This document shows, piece after piece, positions 8,902 to 19,795 of a stretch of 64,000 bases of DNA. The first letter of the stretch is position 1, and every line of letters starts with the position of its first letter. The notes below the pieces were generated by a model. It was not told the DNA's origin. It did no database searches and saw nothing but the letters and a program-made list of their open reading frames with translations. Origin of the DNA: an uncultured Prevotella sp. (GTDB lineage: Bacteria > Bacteroidota > Bacteroidia > Bacteroidales > Bacteroidaceae); the NCBI GenBank assembly GCA_944320235.1, contig CALUGQ010000006.1:62001-126000 (forward strand), read 5' to 3'. The translations under genes were made by a program, and so were the position numbers.

Positions 8902-8946
8902 TTGCGCGCCTGCCAGCCCGCCACAGCGGAGCAGACAGGCGCGCAA
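8902..8946. terminator. Hairpin downstream of the DUF1573 gene
   Basis: An 11-bp perfect inverted repeat (TTGCGCGCCTG at 8902-8912, its complement at 8936-8946) encloses 23 nt. No U-tract follows, so the terminator role is only likely. Confidence 0.4.
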
Positions 8947-8995
8947 AGTATGCAAGTATCAAACTACAGGTCAAGCCGGCAACCCACAACAAAGC

Positions 8996-10255
8996 ATGGA
9001 ATGCGTAAAAAGGAGCCACCTGAAGCACATGGAAATGCCGCCCGCAGGTAACCCCATGCTGTCAGTGCTGCCACAGTCACGGTGGCGTTTCGCCTTTTTC
9101 TGGCTGCACCATTTCGCCTGTACCACCCGCATCGCGTGCATGGCCGTGGCCGTGGCTGTCGCGGCCGCAGTTGCTTACGCCATCTGCCACGGCGACTGGG
9201 TCTGGGCTGCGCTAGCCACATGGACAGCCTTGATGCTCGTGCTGGCCGGGATACACTTCGGACTTTCAGACTACAAGTTCGAAAAGAAGCACGGAAACAA
9301 GAAACGCATAGACCAGGGAGGCATATCAAAGGTCTGGTGCGATGCCGACGGACGGTACTTCTGCCACCTGTCATGGCCGTGGACACACATCAAGCGGGTA
9401 TATTTCTACAACCGTTTCGTAGTGATAGTCGCCGTCAACGACAAAGGGCTAAAGTGCTGGTACTTACTCCCAACAGCCAAGCCCTACGAATGCCGCAAGA
9501 CCATCATGCACTACTGGTGGCTGTCAACCAAGGGCATCAGCCCCGAAAACCAGCCAAGCTATTATTCAAAAGAGGAAAGAAAAGCCGTCGAGAACTTCAT
9601 TGCCACACGCTTCGGGCAGCCAAGCCGCATCATCTATGACCGCTACCTGGCTGACCTAGACATTGACCTTGCCATCATAAACCCGTCGAAAGACAAGCCG
9701 TACTACACAGTATGCACCATCGGGGCAGGAGCTTACGTGATGGGAGTTCCCTACAAACTCCACCAGGAATGCCACGCCGAGCAACGCACCGAATACGTAA
9801 CCTACCTGCCGCCGGAATGGAACGCAGAGAGCATCAGCCTCGAAGAGGAACGCAACAGCTGGCCAATGGACATCATGCGGATATGCGCCCAGGAAGCGCA
9901 ACTGGACAAGACATTCACCATGGCTGGCAGGATGATAAGATACTCGCAGCCATTTGCGCCGTCAACCGAGGCCCAAACCGTGTTCCTTACCCACCCCCTG
10001 CCCGACTTGCGGCAACCCATGTGCGCCAACTTGCAGACCTCGTGCACTGTAGGATTCCTGCAGATGGCGTTCATAACCAATGCCGAAAGCGAGAAGTTGC
10101 TAAACCTCCCGATAAGCGGCGACAACATCCTAACCGTGCTGGACGTGGCCCCAGAGAAACTCAAAGCCGCCCTGCCAGAGGAGCGAGGGCGCCTGTGCGC
10201 AGAGGCCCTGATGCGCCATTTCAGGCAGATCACGCCGCCAGCAATGGTGTTATAG
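8996..10255 (+). CDS. Membrane protein with YcxB-like and suppressor-of-fused-like regions
   Basis: The 419-residue product has two hydrophobic segments near residues 45-65 and 70-88 (CMAVAVAVAAAVAYAICHG; WAALATWTALMLVLAGI). A segment at about 105-170 (KVWCDADGRYFCHLSWPWT to LKCWYLLPT) looks like a YcxB domain. The C-terminal 190 residues resemble bacterial suppressor-of-fused (SUFU) proteins: YYTVCTIGAGAYVM, RTEYVTYLPPEW, WPMDIMRICAQ and FLQMAFITNAESEKLL. Bacterial SUFU-like proteins often act as immunity proteins against polymorphic toxins, but no toxin gene is adjacent. The start could be 8996 or a later ATG. Domain calls come from motif memory only. Confidence 0.6.
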   Translation: MECVKRSHLKHMEMPPAGNPMLSVLPQSRWRFAFFWLHHFACTTRIACMAVAVAVAAAVAYAICHGDWVWAALATWTALMLVLAGIHFGLSDYKFEKKHGNKKRIDQGGISKVWCDADGRYFCHLSWPWTHIKRVYFYNRFVVIVAVNDKGLKCWYLLPTAKPYECRKTIMHYWWLSTKGISPENQPSYYSKEERKAVENFIATRFGQPSRIIYDRYLADLDIDLAIINPSKDKPYYTVCTIGAGAYVMGVPYKLHQECHAEQRTEYVTYLPPEWNAESISLEEERNSWPMDIMRICAQEAQLDKTFTMAGRMIRYSQPFAPSTEAQTVFLTHPLPDLRQPMCANLQTSCTVGFLQMAFITNAESEKLLNLPISGDNILTVLDVAPEKLKAALPEERGRLCAEALMRHFRQITPPAMVL

Positions 10256-10288
10256 CCCAAGTGCCGTCTGAATGGCATGGCTGCATGG

Positions 10289-11590
10289 TCAGAAATCATA
10301 CGAGAAACCGAGCGAGCAGTACTCCTTGAACTGCCAGTAGCCGAGGTCTTCGTCATAGTTGCCGCCGTCGTCGAAACGCGGATAGAGGAAGATGTTGGTG
10401 CTGATGTACTTCACTATGTTGAGCGTTATGGTGTTCTCCCACTCCATCTGCACCCGATTGTAAGTGGTGTAACCATAAAACCGCGACTTCCACTTTATCT
10501 GGTCGGTGATTTGCCACGTGAGGTCGACCGTCACCTGCGAGCCGAAGTCTTCCTTGGTATGGTGGTCGCCGACGACACCATAGCTGCCGGCGAGGTTCTT
10601 GCGGCCTACATACAGGAAGTTGAAAGCCAGCGCGGAGAGGTTTATGCTGCCCTTCAGGCGGTTGTTCTTCGTGGCCACGGAGTAGTCCATACCGAGGCCG
10701 ACGTTGAGGTTGAAGGGTGACATGAAGTCGGAGTACACCTTCTTGTCATTACTCTTAAGGCCCTGGGTGAACTGCGTGTAGGCCAGCAGCTGTATGGTGT
10801 AGTACCAATTGTTCTTGGCCTGCAGCCCCAGTTTGCCCGTATAGCGGAGCATATCGTTGTTGGTCTTGAACTTGTGCAGGGTGTCGTCCTGCGACGTCTG
10901 GAAGCCCAGTTTCATCTCAAGCTTGTTCTCAAACTTCACACGGCTCTTGTTGTTGTAGTTGGCTGTGAGCGTCAGGTCGCCCACCATCGAGTAATTGCTC
11001 TCGCCGCCTTTGTACCAGTTGTCTGAGACATAGTTCTGCAGGAGCTGCAGGTTGCCGTCGCCCCCGAACGTCCAGAAGTTCGGCCTCTTAACGAGAACCT
11101 GTGCCGGGGCGTACACCGAAACGTCGGGAACAGGCTCCGTACGCTCCACGAGGTCAAGCTCCTGCCGCATGGGCTCGTCCACCATGTCGTTGCGTATTGT
11201 GCCAGACTGGCGCAGGCCGGTCTCTGTTGCGCGCACGAGGTCGGGCCGCCTCAGATACACGCTGAGCAGCGCGGCATCGACAGCAGCTGCCACCGAGTCT
11301 GCCACGGTGGCGCCCGTGGCGGCGCCAACGGCCGTGCCCGCCGGCGAGGGATAGACAGCCCGCGGTGCAAAGAGGCGATAGTAGCGGCCGTCGGCAGGCC
11401 TGTCCCCATGCCGGCGGCCGACGGCGGCCAGCGAGTCGATGCGCCGCAGGCTCTGCCTGAGCGAGTCTGTGTAAGCCTTGACCACCACAGTCGAATCCAC
11501 AAGCGGGCGTAGCCGGCGGTGCCTCTGGCCGCCGGCCTGCAGACAGGAGCCCAGCACGAAAATCAGCAACAATGCATATCTTGTTTTCAT
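10289..11590 (-). CDS. DUF3078 outer-membrane beta-barrel protein
   Basis: This 433-residue exported protein has an N-terminal signal sequence ending in FVLGSC, which could be a lipobox. A low-complexity Ala/Arg-rich linker (about residues 25-150) precedes a beta-rich domain that begins near KRPNFWTFGGDGNLQLLQNYVSDNWYKGG and ends in an aromatic residue (LGFSYDF), typical of outer-membrane barrels. The N-W-x-K-G-G segment and alternating hydrophobic strands match DUF3078, widespread in Bacteroidota with unknown function. It converges with the preceding gene with a 33-nt gap. Confidence 0.82.
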   Translation of the reverse strand: MKTRYALLLIFVLGSCLQAGGQRHRRLRPLVDSTVVVKAYTDSLRQSLRRIDSLAAVGRRHGDRPADGRYYRLFAPRAVYPSPAGTAVGAATGATVADSVAAAVDAALLSVYLRRPDLVRATETGLRQSGTIRNDMVDEPMRQELDLVERTEPVPDVSVYAPAQVLVKRPNFWTFGGDGNLQLLQNYVSDNWYKGGESNYSMVGDLTLTANYNNKSRVKFENKLEMKLGFQTSQDDTLHKFKTNNDMLRYTGKLGLQAKNNWYYTIQLLAYTQFTQGLKSNDKKVYSDFMSPFNLNVGLGMDYSVATKNNRLKGSINLSALAFNFLYVGRKNLAGSYGVVGDHHTKEDFGSQVTVDLTWQITDQIKWKSRFYGYTTYNRVQMEWENTITLNIVKYISTNIFLYPRFDDGGNYDEDLGYWQFKEYCSLGFSYDF

Positions 11591-11675
11591 CTTTTTCTTT
11601 CTTGGTGTTTCCCCGCAGGGTTGCTATCCCTTGAAAATGTAATTAAATATCACGTTTTGCCAGCCTCTGCTCAAC

Positions 11676-11807
11676 ACACTGGCTTACAGCGAGTTGCGGA
11701 ACGTGCCGTTACCGCTTGCCAAACGGCCTGTCTGAGGCTCCGAAACGGGGCGTTCCAGCCTGCCGGACGGCGCATCTTGGCGCGCAACACGGCCATCGCC
11801 ACCCCCG
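11676..11807 (+). repeat. 22-bp-period intergenic array C (about six units)
   Basis: Unit starts at 11676, 11698, 11720, 11742, 11764 and 11786 align cores GAACGTGCCGTTA, AAACGGCCTGTCT and AAACGGGGCGTTCC. The AT box at 11819-11834 follows immediately. This is the main content of the 583-base gap between the DUF3078 gene and pyrG. Confidence 0.65.
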
Positions 11808-11818
11808 GCGCATGGCTT

Positions 11819-11834
11819 TGTAATCATTTGTTAC
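11819..11834. repeat. AT-rich box TGTAATCATTTGTTAC, copy 2
   Basis: Identical to 2824-2839 and located 12 bp after array C. A minus-strand TATCTTTG (-7-like) occurs further on at 11989-11996 without a matching -33 box. Confidence 0.6.
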
Positions 11835-12078
11835 CCCACCGCTTACGCCCCGCCGCATTGCCGGCAAAGCCGGCAGCGGCCATCACAGCGGCACGCCGCC
11901 GCCAGGACATGATTATCTTCTGCAAAGACAACGCAAGCGAGCGGAAAGAAAGCTTGCTTTCCATTTCCCGAGTGCAGCTTACCATCTGCAAAGATAGGCA
12001 TTTAAAATGAGAAACGGCCAGCTGCGGCAAGAAAAAGAGCAAAGAGCGGCACGGCAGCAGTTAAATGTCAGGCGATTC

Positions 12079-12109
12079 TTTGCCGTATCCAGTTTTTTTA
12101 GTAATTTTG
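12079..12109 (+). promoter_or_regulatory. Bacteroidetes-type promoter for pyrG-yidC
   Basis: TTTG (12079-12082) and TAATTTTG (12102-12109) are separated by 19 nt, a full consensus match 65 nt upstream of the pyrG start. Confidence 0.8.
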
Positions 12110-12140
12110 CACGTTGTTTATAATATCCGATTCACAATAG

Positions 12141-13778
<1,638 letters not shown>

Positions 13779-13817
13779 AAACCGACACAGCCAAACACAG
13801 ACAAACAGAACAACGAA

Positions 13818-15704
13818 ATGAACAAAAACTCGACAATCGGCTTCATACTGATGGCACTGCTCCTCTTCGGCTACGGGTGGTACGTGCAACCCTCAGAAGA
13901 GCAAATGGCCATGCAACGCCAGCAAGACTCCATAGAGAACGCACTGAAGCAACAGTCCGAGCAGGAACAAAAGCTGGCCGAAGCCAACCGCAAGGCCAAG
14001 GCCGCCGCAGAGGCCAAGGCCGACACCACCGCACTGTTCCACAAAGCGCTCACCGGGCAAAACGAACAGGTGGTACTGAAGAACAGCAACCTTGAACTGA
14101 CTCTCGACACCAAGGGCGGCGTGGTGAAGAAAGCGCGCATACTTGGCTTCAAAGACCGCAACGGGGCAAGCGACGTGACACTCTTCGACGGCAACGAACA
14201 AAGCCTGAACTTCATGCTTGCCGGCAAAACCACCAACATAATCACGCAAGATTTGTATTTCACACCGTCAAATGTCACCGACTCCACCGTCACCATGACA
14301 GCCGAGGCTGGCAACGGCGGGGCTATAATCCTCAACTACACACTGGGCAAGGACTACCTCCTGCACCTCTCACTACAGGCAAAGGGCCTTGGCGGACTGT
14401 TCGCCCCAAACTGCAAGGAAATGGACATAGAGTGGAGCGACCTGTGCCGGCAGCAGGAAAAAGGATTCACTTTCGAGAACCGCTACGCCACCCTTACATA
14501 TAAAGAAAAGGAGGGAGGCACCGACTACCTGAGCGAGACATCGGCCGAAGAGGACGAGAAGATTGACGAGAAGCTCGACTGGGTGGCATTCAAGAACCAG
14601 TTCTTCAGCGCAGTGCTGATATCCAAAGACGACTTCGCTGCCAACTCACTCCTCACAAGCGTGCCGCAGGAAAAAGGCTCGGGGTACCTCAAGCAGTACA
14701 ACGCGAAACTGAAGACATTCTTCGACCCCACCGGAGCGAAACCGACAGAGATGGAAATGTACATCGGCCCCAACGACTTCCGCCTGCTGCAAAGCGTGGA
14801 AGAAGAGAGCGCAACAGGCAAGGAACTCGACCTCCAGGAACTCGTCTACCTCGGATGGCCGCTCTTCCGAATCATAAACCGCTGGTTCACGCTCTACGTA
14901 TTCGACTGGCTCACCGGCCTGGGCTTCAACATGGGCATCGTGCTCATACTCATAACGCTCTTGCTCAAGGTAATAACATACCCCCTGGTGAAAAAAAGCT
15001 ACATGAGCTCCGCAAAGATGCGTGTGCTCAGACCAAAGATAGAAGAAGCCACCAAGCAGTATGACAAGCCCGAAGACCAGATGATGAAGCAACAGGCAAT
15101 GATGTCAATGTATGCCAAGTACGGCGTAAGCCCGCTCAGCGGATGCCTCCCCGTGCTCATACAAATGCCCATCTGGGTGGCCATGTTCAACTTCGTGCCA
15201 AACGCAATCCAGCTCCGTGGCGAGAGCTTCCTGTGGATAAACGACCTCTCTACATACGACCCCATCATCGAATGGAACAGGAACATATGGCTCATCGGCG
15301 ACCACCTGAGCCTCACGTGCATCCTCTTCTGCGTGGCAAACGTGCTGTACTCGATTATGAGCATGCGCCAGCAACGCGACCAGATGGTAGGGCAGCAGGC
15401 TGAACAGATGAAGATGATGCAGTGGATGATGTATCTCATGCCGGTGATGTTCTTCTTCATATTCAACGATTACTCCGCCGGCCTCAACTTCTATTACTTC
15501 GTTTCGCTCTTCTTCAGCGCCGCCATAATGTGGCTCCTGCGCAAGACTACCAACGACGAGAAGCTGTTGGCCATACTCGAAGCACGCTACCAGGAAAACA
15601 AGAACAACCCCAAGAAGATGAGCGGCATGGCCGCCCGCCTGGAGGAACTGCAGCGGCAGGCTGCCGAAATGCAGAAGATGCGCGAGCAAGGCAAGAAAAA
15701 ATAA
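13818..15704 (+). CDS. yidC: Membrane protein insertase YidC
   Basis: The 628-residue inner-membrane insertase folds and inserts membrane proteins alone or with SecYEG. An N-terminal transmembrane helix (FILMALLLFGYGWYV) is followed by a coiled, Gln/Ala/Lys-rich segment (residues 33-75), a large periplasmic beta domain, and the conserved C-terminal helical core starting near WFTLYVFDWLTG. The core includes VLILITLLLKVITYPLV, the Lys/Arg-rich cytosolic hairpin, and GCLPVLIQMPIWVAMF. The tail is basic, as usual for YidC. It follows pyrG in what looks like one transcription unit. Confidence 0.96.
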   Translation: MNKNSTIGFILMALLLFGYGWYVQPSEEQMAMQRQQDSIENALKQQSEQEQKLAEANRKAKAAAEAKADTTALFHKALTGQNEQVVLKNSNLELTLDTKGGVVKKARILGFKDRNGASDVTLFDGNEQSLNFMLAGKTTNIITQDLYFTPSNVTDSTVTMTAEAGNGGAIILNYTLGKDYLLHLSLQAKGLGGLFAPNCKEMDIEWSDLCRQQEKGFTFENRYATLTYKEKEGGTDYLSETSAEEDEKIDEKLDWVAFKNQFFSAVLISKDDFAANSLLTSVPQEKGSGYLKQYNAKLKTFFDPTGAKPTEMEMYIGPNDFRLLQSVEEESATGKELDLQELVYLGWPLFRIINRWFTLYVFDWLTGLGFNMGIVLILITLLLKVITYPLVKKSYMSSAKMRVLRPKIEEATKQYDKPEDQMMKQQAMMSMYAKYGVSPLSGCLPVLIQMPIWVAMFNFVPNAIQLRGESFLWINDLSTYDPIIEWNRNIWLIGDHLSLTCILFCVANVLYSIMSMRQQRDQMVGQQAEQMKMMQWMMYLMPVMFFFIFNDYSAGLNFYYFVSLFFSAAIMWLLRKTTNDEKLLAILEARYQENKNNPKKMSGMAARLEELQRQAAEMQKMREQGKKK

Positions 15705-15729
15705 CATTCGAAAACAAAGAAACCAAGTG

Positions 15730-15759
15730 GCAAGGGCGTTCCTCCGTGGGCGCCCTTGC
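15730..15759 (+). terminator. Hairpin between yidC and the peptidase gene
   Basis: A 9-bp stem (GCAAGGGCG / CGCCCTTGC) with a 12-nt loop lies 25 nt after the yidC stop. It lacks a U-tract, so partial termination or RNA processing is as likely as full termination. Confidence 0.4.
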
Positions 15760-15783
15760 ACTGTAAACTAAAGACCAACAACA

Positions 15784-17952
15784 ATGAACAGACTGACAGC
15801 AATGACTGCAGCGGCGTTGCTAACCATAGCCGGCAACGCGCAAACCACACCAACGTCCAACATCGGCAAAAGCGACATAAAGGTTGAAAGCGGCCTTATG
15901 ACACCCGAAGCGCTATGGGCAATGGGCCGGATTGCAACCGCCACGGCCTCGCCCGACGGCAAGCAGATAGTATACCAAGTGGGATACTACAGCGTGAAAG
16001 AGAACAAAGGCCACCAAGTATTGTGCATTGTCGATGCCAACGGCAAGAACAACCGCCAGCTGACAACGGCAGCGACAAGCGAGACCGACCCCGCCTGGAT
16101 TGAGCAAGGCCAGCGCATAGCCTACCTCAGCGGCGGCGAAGTGTGGGCCATGAAGGCCGATGGTACAGGGCGGGAACAATTGTCAAACAGCGGCGGAAGC
16201 ATAGAAGCATTCAAGTTCTCGCCCGACGGCAAGAAGGTAATCCTCATAAAATCAATCCCATACAACGACATCATAAAGAAGAACCCCGACGACCTGCCGC
16301 TGGCAACCGGCCGCCTTGCCACCGACCTCATGTACCGCCACTGGGACCACTACGTAGAAAGCATACAGCACCCGTTCGTGGCCGACGTGACTGAAAGGGG
16401 CATCTCAGAAGGCGAAGACATAATGAAAGGCGAGCCATACGAATGCCCCATGGCACCGTTCGGCGGCATTGAGCAACTCAACTGGAGCCGCGACTCCAGG
16501 CAGATAGCCTACACCTGCCGCAAGAAGACGGGCCTGCAGTATGCCATATCGACCGACGCCGACATATATCTCTATGACACCGAGGGCAAGACTACGGTCA
16601 ACCTGTGCAAGCCCGAGGGCTACAAGCCGGTGCCCGTCGACCCGACTCGCTCCATGAAAGACCAGGCGGTGAACAGCGAGGAGAACCTGAAGAACAACCC
16701 AGGCTATGACACCAACCCGCAGTTCTCGCCCGACGGCAGGTACATAGCATGGCAGAGCATGGCACGCGACGGATACGAGGCCGACCGCAACCGCCTTTGC
16801 GTATACGACATCGCGGCCAAGAGCAAGACATACGTCACCGAGAGTTTCGACTCGAACGTCGACGCCTTCTGCTGGGGTGAGGACTCCAAGACGCTCTCGT
16901 TCATCGGGGTTTGGCACGGCTGCGTGAACATTTACCAGGCCAACCTGAAAGGCGAGGTGCGCCAAGTGACCGACGACTGGGCCGACTACGTGGCCATAGC
17001 GCCTGCCAACGACGGCAAAAAACTGCTGGCCTTGCGCCAGAGCATGAGCGTGCCGACCGACATCTACATAGTAGACCCGGGCAAGGAGCCGAAAAAGACC
17101 AAGGTGGAACAGGTGACTGAAGAGAACAAGCACATACTCGACCAGATTGCCACAGGCAAGGTGCAGCAACGCTGGGTGAAGACAACCGACGGCAAGCAGA
17201 TGCTCTGCTGGATAATACTTCCGGCCAACTTCGACCCGGCCAAGAAGTACCCCACGCTGCTCTTCTGCGAGGGCGGGCCGCAAACGCCGGTGAGCCAGTC
17301 GTGGAGCTACCGCTGGAACTTCCAAATAATGGCGGCCAACGGATATGTCATCGTGGCTCCAAACCGCCACGGGCTGCCCGGGTTCGGCCATGAATGGAAC
17401 GAGCAAGTGAGCGGCGACTGGACAGGACAGTGCATGGAAGACTACCTGGCGGCCATCGACGACGCTGCCCAGAACCTGCCTTTCGTTGACCGCGACCGCC
17501 TCGGCGCTGTAGGCGCGAGCTTCGGCGGATTCAGCGTATATTACCTCGCGGGGCACCACGAAGGGCGCTTCAAGTGCTTCATATCCCACGACGGCGCGTT
17601 CAACCTCGAGTCCATGTACACTGACACGGAGGAAGCATGGTTCAGCAACTGGGAATATGAGGATGCATATTGGAACAAGCCGCTCTCGGCTGCCGCAAAG
17701 AAGACATACGATAACTCACCCCACAGGTTTGTAGACAAGTGGGACACGCCCATCCTCTGCATCCACGGCGAAAAGGATTACCGCATAAACTACAACCAAG
17801 GCATGGGCGCCTTCAACGCCGCCCGAATGCGCGGCATACCGGCTGAGCTGCTGATATTCCCCGACGAGAACCACTGGGTGCTGAAGCCCCAAAACGGAAT
17901 CCTGTGGCAGCGCACATTCTTCGGCTGGCTCGACCGCTGGCTCAAGAAGTGA
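15784..17952 (+). CDS. Exported S9 family dipeptidyl peptidase (DPP5-like)
   Basis: This 722-residue protein has a signal peptide (MNRLTAMTAAALLTIAGNA). A beta-propeller domain (to about residue 430) holds repeated SPDGK/SPDGR blades. The C-terminal alpha/beta-hydrolase has nucleophile motif GASFGGF, an acid in HGEKDYRI and the catalytic His in DENHWVL. The architecture and insert pattern match periplasmic DPP5 of Porphyromonas and relatives, which release N-terminal dipeptides with hydrophobic P1 residues. The MFS gene 63 nt downstream suggests coupled peptide trimming and uptake. Confidence 0.88.
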   Translation: MNRLTAMTAAALLTIAGNAQTTPTSNIGKSDIKVESGLMTPEALWAMGRIATATASPDGKQIVYQVGYYSVKENKGHQVLCIVDANGKNNRQLTTAATSETDPAWIEQGQRIAYLSGGEVWAMKADGTGREQLSNSGGSIEAFKFSPDGKKVILIKSIPYNDIIKKNPDDLPLATGRLATDLMYRHWDHYVESIQHPFVADVTERGISEGEDIMKGEPYECPMAPFGGIEQLNWSRDSRQIAYTCRKKTGLQYAISTDADIYLYDTEGKTTVNLCKPEGYKPVPVDPTRSMKDQAVNSEENLKNNPGYDTNPQFSPDGRYIAWQSMARDGYEADRNRLCVYDIAAKSKTYVTESFDSNVDAFCWGEDSKTLSFIGVWHGCVNIYQANLKGEVRQVTDDWADYVAIAPANDGKKLLALRQSMSVPTDIYIVDPGKEPKKTKVEQVTEENKHILDQIATGKVQQRWVKTTDGKQMLCWIILPANFDPAKKYPTLLFCEGGPQTPVSQSWSYRWNFQIMAANGYVIVAPNRHGLPGFGHEWNEQVSGDWTGQCMEDYLAAIDDAAQNLPFVDRDRLGAVGASFGGFSVYYLAGHHEGRFKCFISHDGAFNLESMYTDTEEAWFSNWEYEDAYWNKPLSAAAKKTYDNSPHRFVDKWDTPILCIHGEKDYRINYNQGMGAFNAARMRGIPAELLIFPDENHWVLKPQNGILWQRTFFGWLDRWLKK

Positions 17953-18015
17953 CGCCAGCCACTCACAGCACTCCAAAATCTCCCATAACCCCATAAACCA
18001 AAAAACTACAAAGAA

Positions 18016-19380
18016 ATGACAGACACAGTAACCAGACTTAACGACAAGGCATGGGCCCGCTGGTCGGCGCTTTTCATCGTGGCCTTCACGATGATGGCGG
18101 CCTACTATGTGAACGACGTGATGGCCCCGCTCAAGGGTATGCTCGAAGGACAGCTGCACTGGACGAGCAGCGAGTTCGGAATGTTCACCGGGGCATACAG
18201 CTTCCTCAACGTATTCCTGCTGATGCTCATATGGGGCGGCCTCATCCTCGACCGCTTCGGCATCCGCTTCACCGGCATACTGGCCACGGTGCTCATGGTA
18301 GGCGGAACGGCTGCCGAATACATAGCCATAACCCGGTATGGCGGCACGAGCGAGATGGTGTTCGGATATAAGCTCGACGTGTTCATGGCGTCGGCCGGCT
18401 ACTCCGTGTTCGGCGTCGGGGCCGAGGTGGGCGGCATCACCGTCACCAAGATAATAGCAAAGTGGTTCAACGGCAAGGAGGTGGCCCTGGCCATGGGCGT
18501 GCAGGTGGCCCTGGCGCGCATAGGGTCGCAGGCAGCCTATGCCGTGGCCATACCCGTGGCACGCAACTTCGGGCTCGACACACCGCTATTCATCGGCGGA
18601 GTGGTGCTTGTGGGCGGCTTCCTGTCGTTCCTCGCATTCACATTCATGGACCGCAAGCTCGACCGCCAGGTCAAGATAAGCACCGACTCGGCAGACGACA
18701 AATTCTCGTTCAAGGACGTGGTCGCCGTTGTGAGCAACCCCGGTTTCTGGCTCATAGCCCTGCTCTGCGTGCTTTTCTACTCGTGCGTGTTCCCGTTCCA
18801 GAAATTCGCCACCGAGCTGATGATAACAAAATACGGCGTGAGCGAGGCCATCGCAGGCACGTTTGCCGGCCTGCCCGCCCTCGGCGCGCTCTTCCTCACC
18901 CCCGTTTTCGGCGGCATGATAGACAAGAAAGGCAAGGCTGCCTCCATCATGATGCTCGGTGCCTCGATGCTCATCTGCGTCCACTGCATCTACGCCCTGC
19001 CCTTCATCCACGCATCGTGGGTGGCCATAGTGCTTATGATTGTGCTGGGCATAGCCTTCTCGCTCGTGCCGTCGGCCATGTGGCCCAGCGTGGCAAAGAT
19101 ATTCCCGGTCAAGCAGCTCGGCACGGCCTATGCCCTAATCTTCTTCATCCAGAACATCGGCCTGTGGGGCATACCGGCGCTCATAGGCTACATCCTCGAC
19201 GAGTATTGCGTCATAGGCACGCACACCAGCGGCGGAGTTACCACCAACCTGTATGACTACACGCTGCCCATGTGCGTGTTCACTGGCATCGCCGTGCTCT
19301 CGCTCTTCATAGCTTTCCTCCTAAAGACAGCCGACAAGAAGTATGGCTACCGCCTCGAAGAGGCAAACATAAAGAAGTAA
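18016..19380 (+). CDS. MFS transporter, possibly a peptide carrier
   Basis: The 454-residue protein has about twelve hydrophobic segments, e.g. FIVAFTMMAAYYVNDVM, FLNVFLLMLIWGGLILDRFG, FWLIALLCVLFYSCVF and WVAIVLMIVLGIAFSLVPSAMWPSV. The LILDRFGIRF loop after helix 2 is the classical MFS A-motif. Overall layout, with AMWPSVAKIFP in the second half, recalls the MFSD1-like branch; animal MFSD1 exports dipeptides. The link to the adjacent dipeptidyl peptidase makes dipeptide uptake an attractive inference, not a demonstrated function. A strong terminator follows. Confidence 0.8.
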   Translation: MTDTVTRLNDKAWARWSALFIVAFTMMAAYYVNDVMAPLKGMLEGQLHWTSSEFGMFTGAYSFLNVFLLMLIWGGLILDRFGIRFTGILATVLMVGGTAAEYIAITRYGGTSEMVFGYKLDVFMASAGYSVFGVGAEVGGITVTKIIAKWFNGKEVALAMGVQVALARIGSQAAYAVAIPVARNFGLDTPLFIGGVVLVGGFLSFLAFTFMDRKLDRQVKISTDSADDKFSFKDVVAVVSNPGFWLIALLCVLFYSCVFPFQKFATELMITKYGVSEAIAGTFAGLPALGALFLTPVFGGMIDKKGKAASIMMLGASMLICVHCIYALPFIHASWVAIVLMIVLGIAFSLVPSAMWPSVAKIFPVKQLGTAYALIFFIQNIGLWGIPALIGYILDEYCVIGTHTSGGVTTNLYDYTLPMCVFTGIAVLSLFIAFLLKTADKKYGYRLEEANIKK

Positions 19381-19412
19381 GGCAAGCGGCAGGGCAACCA
19401 AAAGCAAAAGGA

Positions 19413-19454
19413 AAAGCCGCCGCAGGCAGTCTCACAACTGCCTGCGGCGGCTTT
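19413..19454 (+). terminator. Strong intrinsic terminator after the MFS gene
   Basis: An 18-bp perfect inverted repeat (arms 19413-19430 and 19437-19454, six-nt loop CTCACA) with A-rich left and T-rich right flanks fits a bidirectional rho-independent terminator. Confidence 0.85.
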
Positions 19455-19528
19455 AATCATGCACGGCAAGAACAGCCGAGGCGGCTGCTTTGTAAAGATT
19501 GTTCAACAAGGGCTGGCCTGTCGGCTGG

Positions 19529-19660
19529 CTGCCATGCCACAAGCATTGGCCACAGCTGCCGTTTCATGGAGCGATACGGGCCGTTTCAGCGTGCAATACT
19601 GCCGCTCTTGGCAGGTAAAACGGCCACCATGCAAATACCGGCGGCAACGGCAGGCGCAGC
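19529..19660 (+). repeat. 22-bp-period intergenic array D (about six units)
   Basis: Unit starts at 19551, 19573, 19595, 19617 and 19639 align cores such as GCTGCCGTTTCAT, TACGGGCCGTTTCAG and AAAACGGCCACC. TGTAAA-containing AT boxes occur on both sides (near 19487 and 19671). No gene is seen in 19455-19795. Confidence 0.55.
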
Positions 19661-19795
19661 AATCACAAAGCTGTAAACATTTCGCCATGCCGCACTGCCG
19701 ACACACACCTGCCAGAGCCAGCTTCAGGCACAGCAAAACAGCGCCGATGGCCTGGCGCGTGCGCGTGGCCAGGCCATCTACGTTGCCACCATGGG

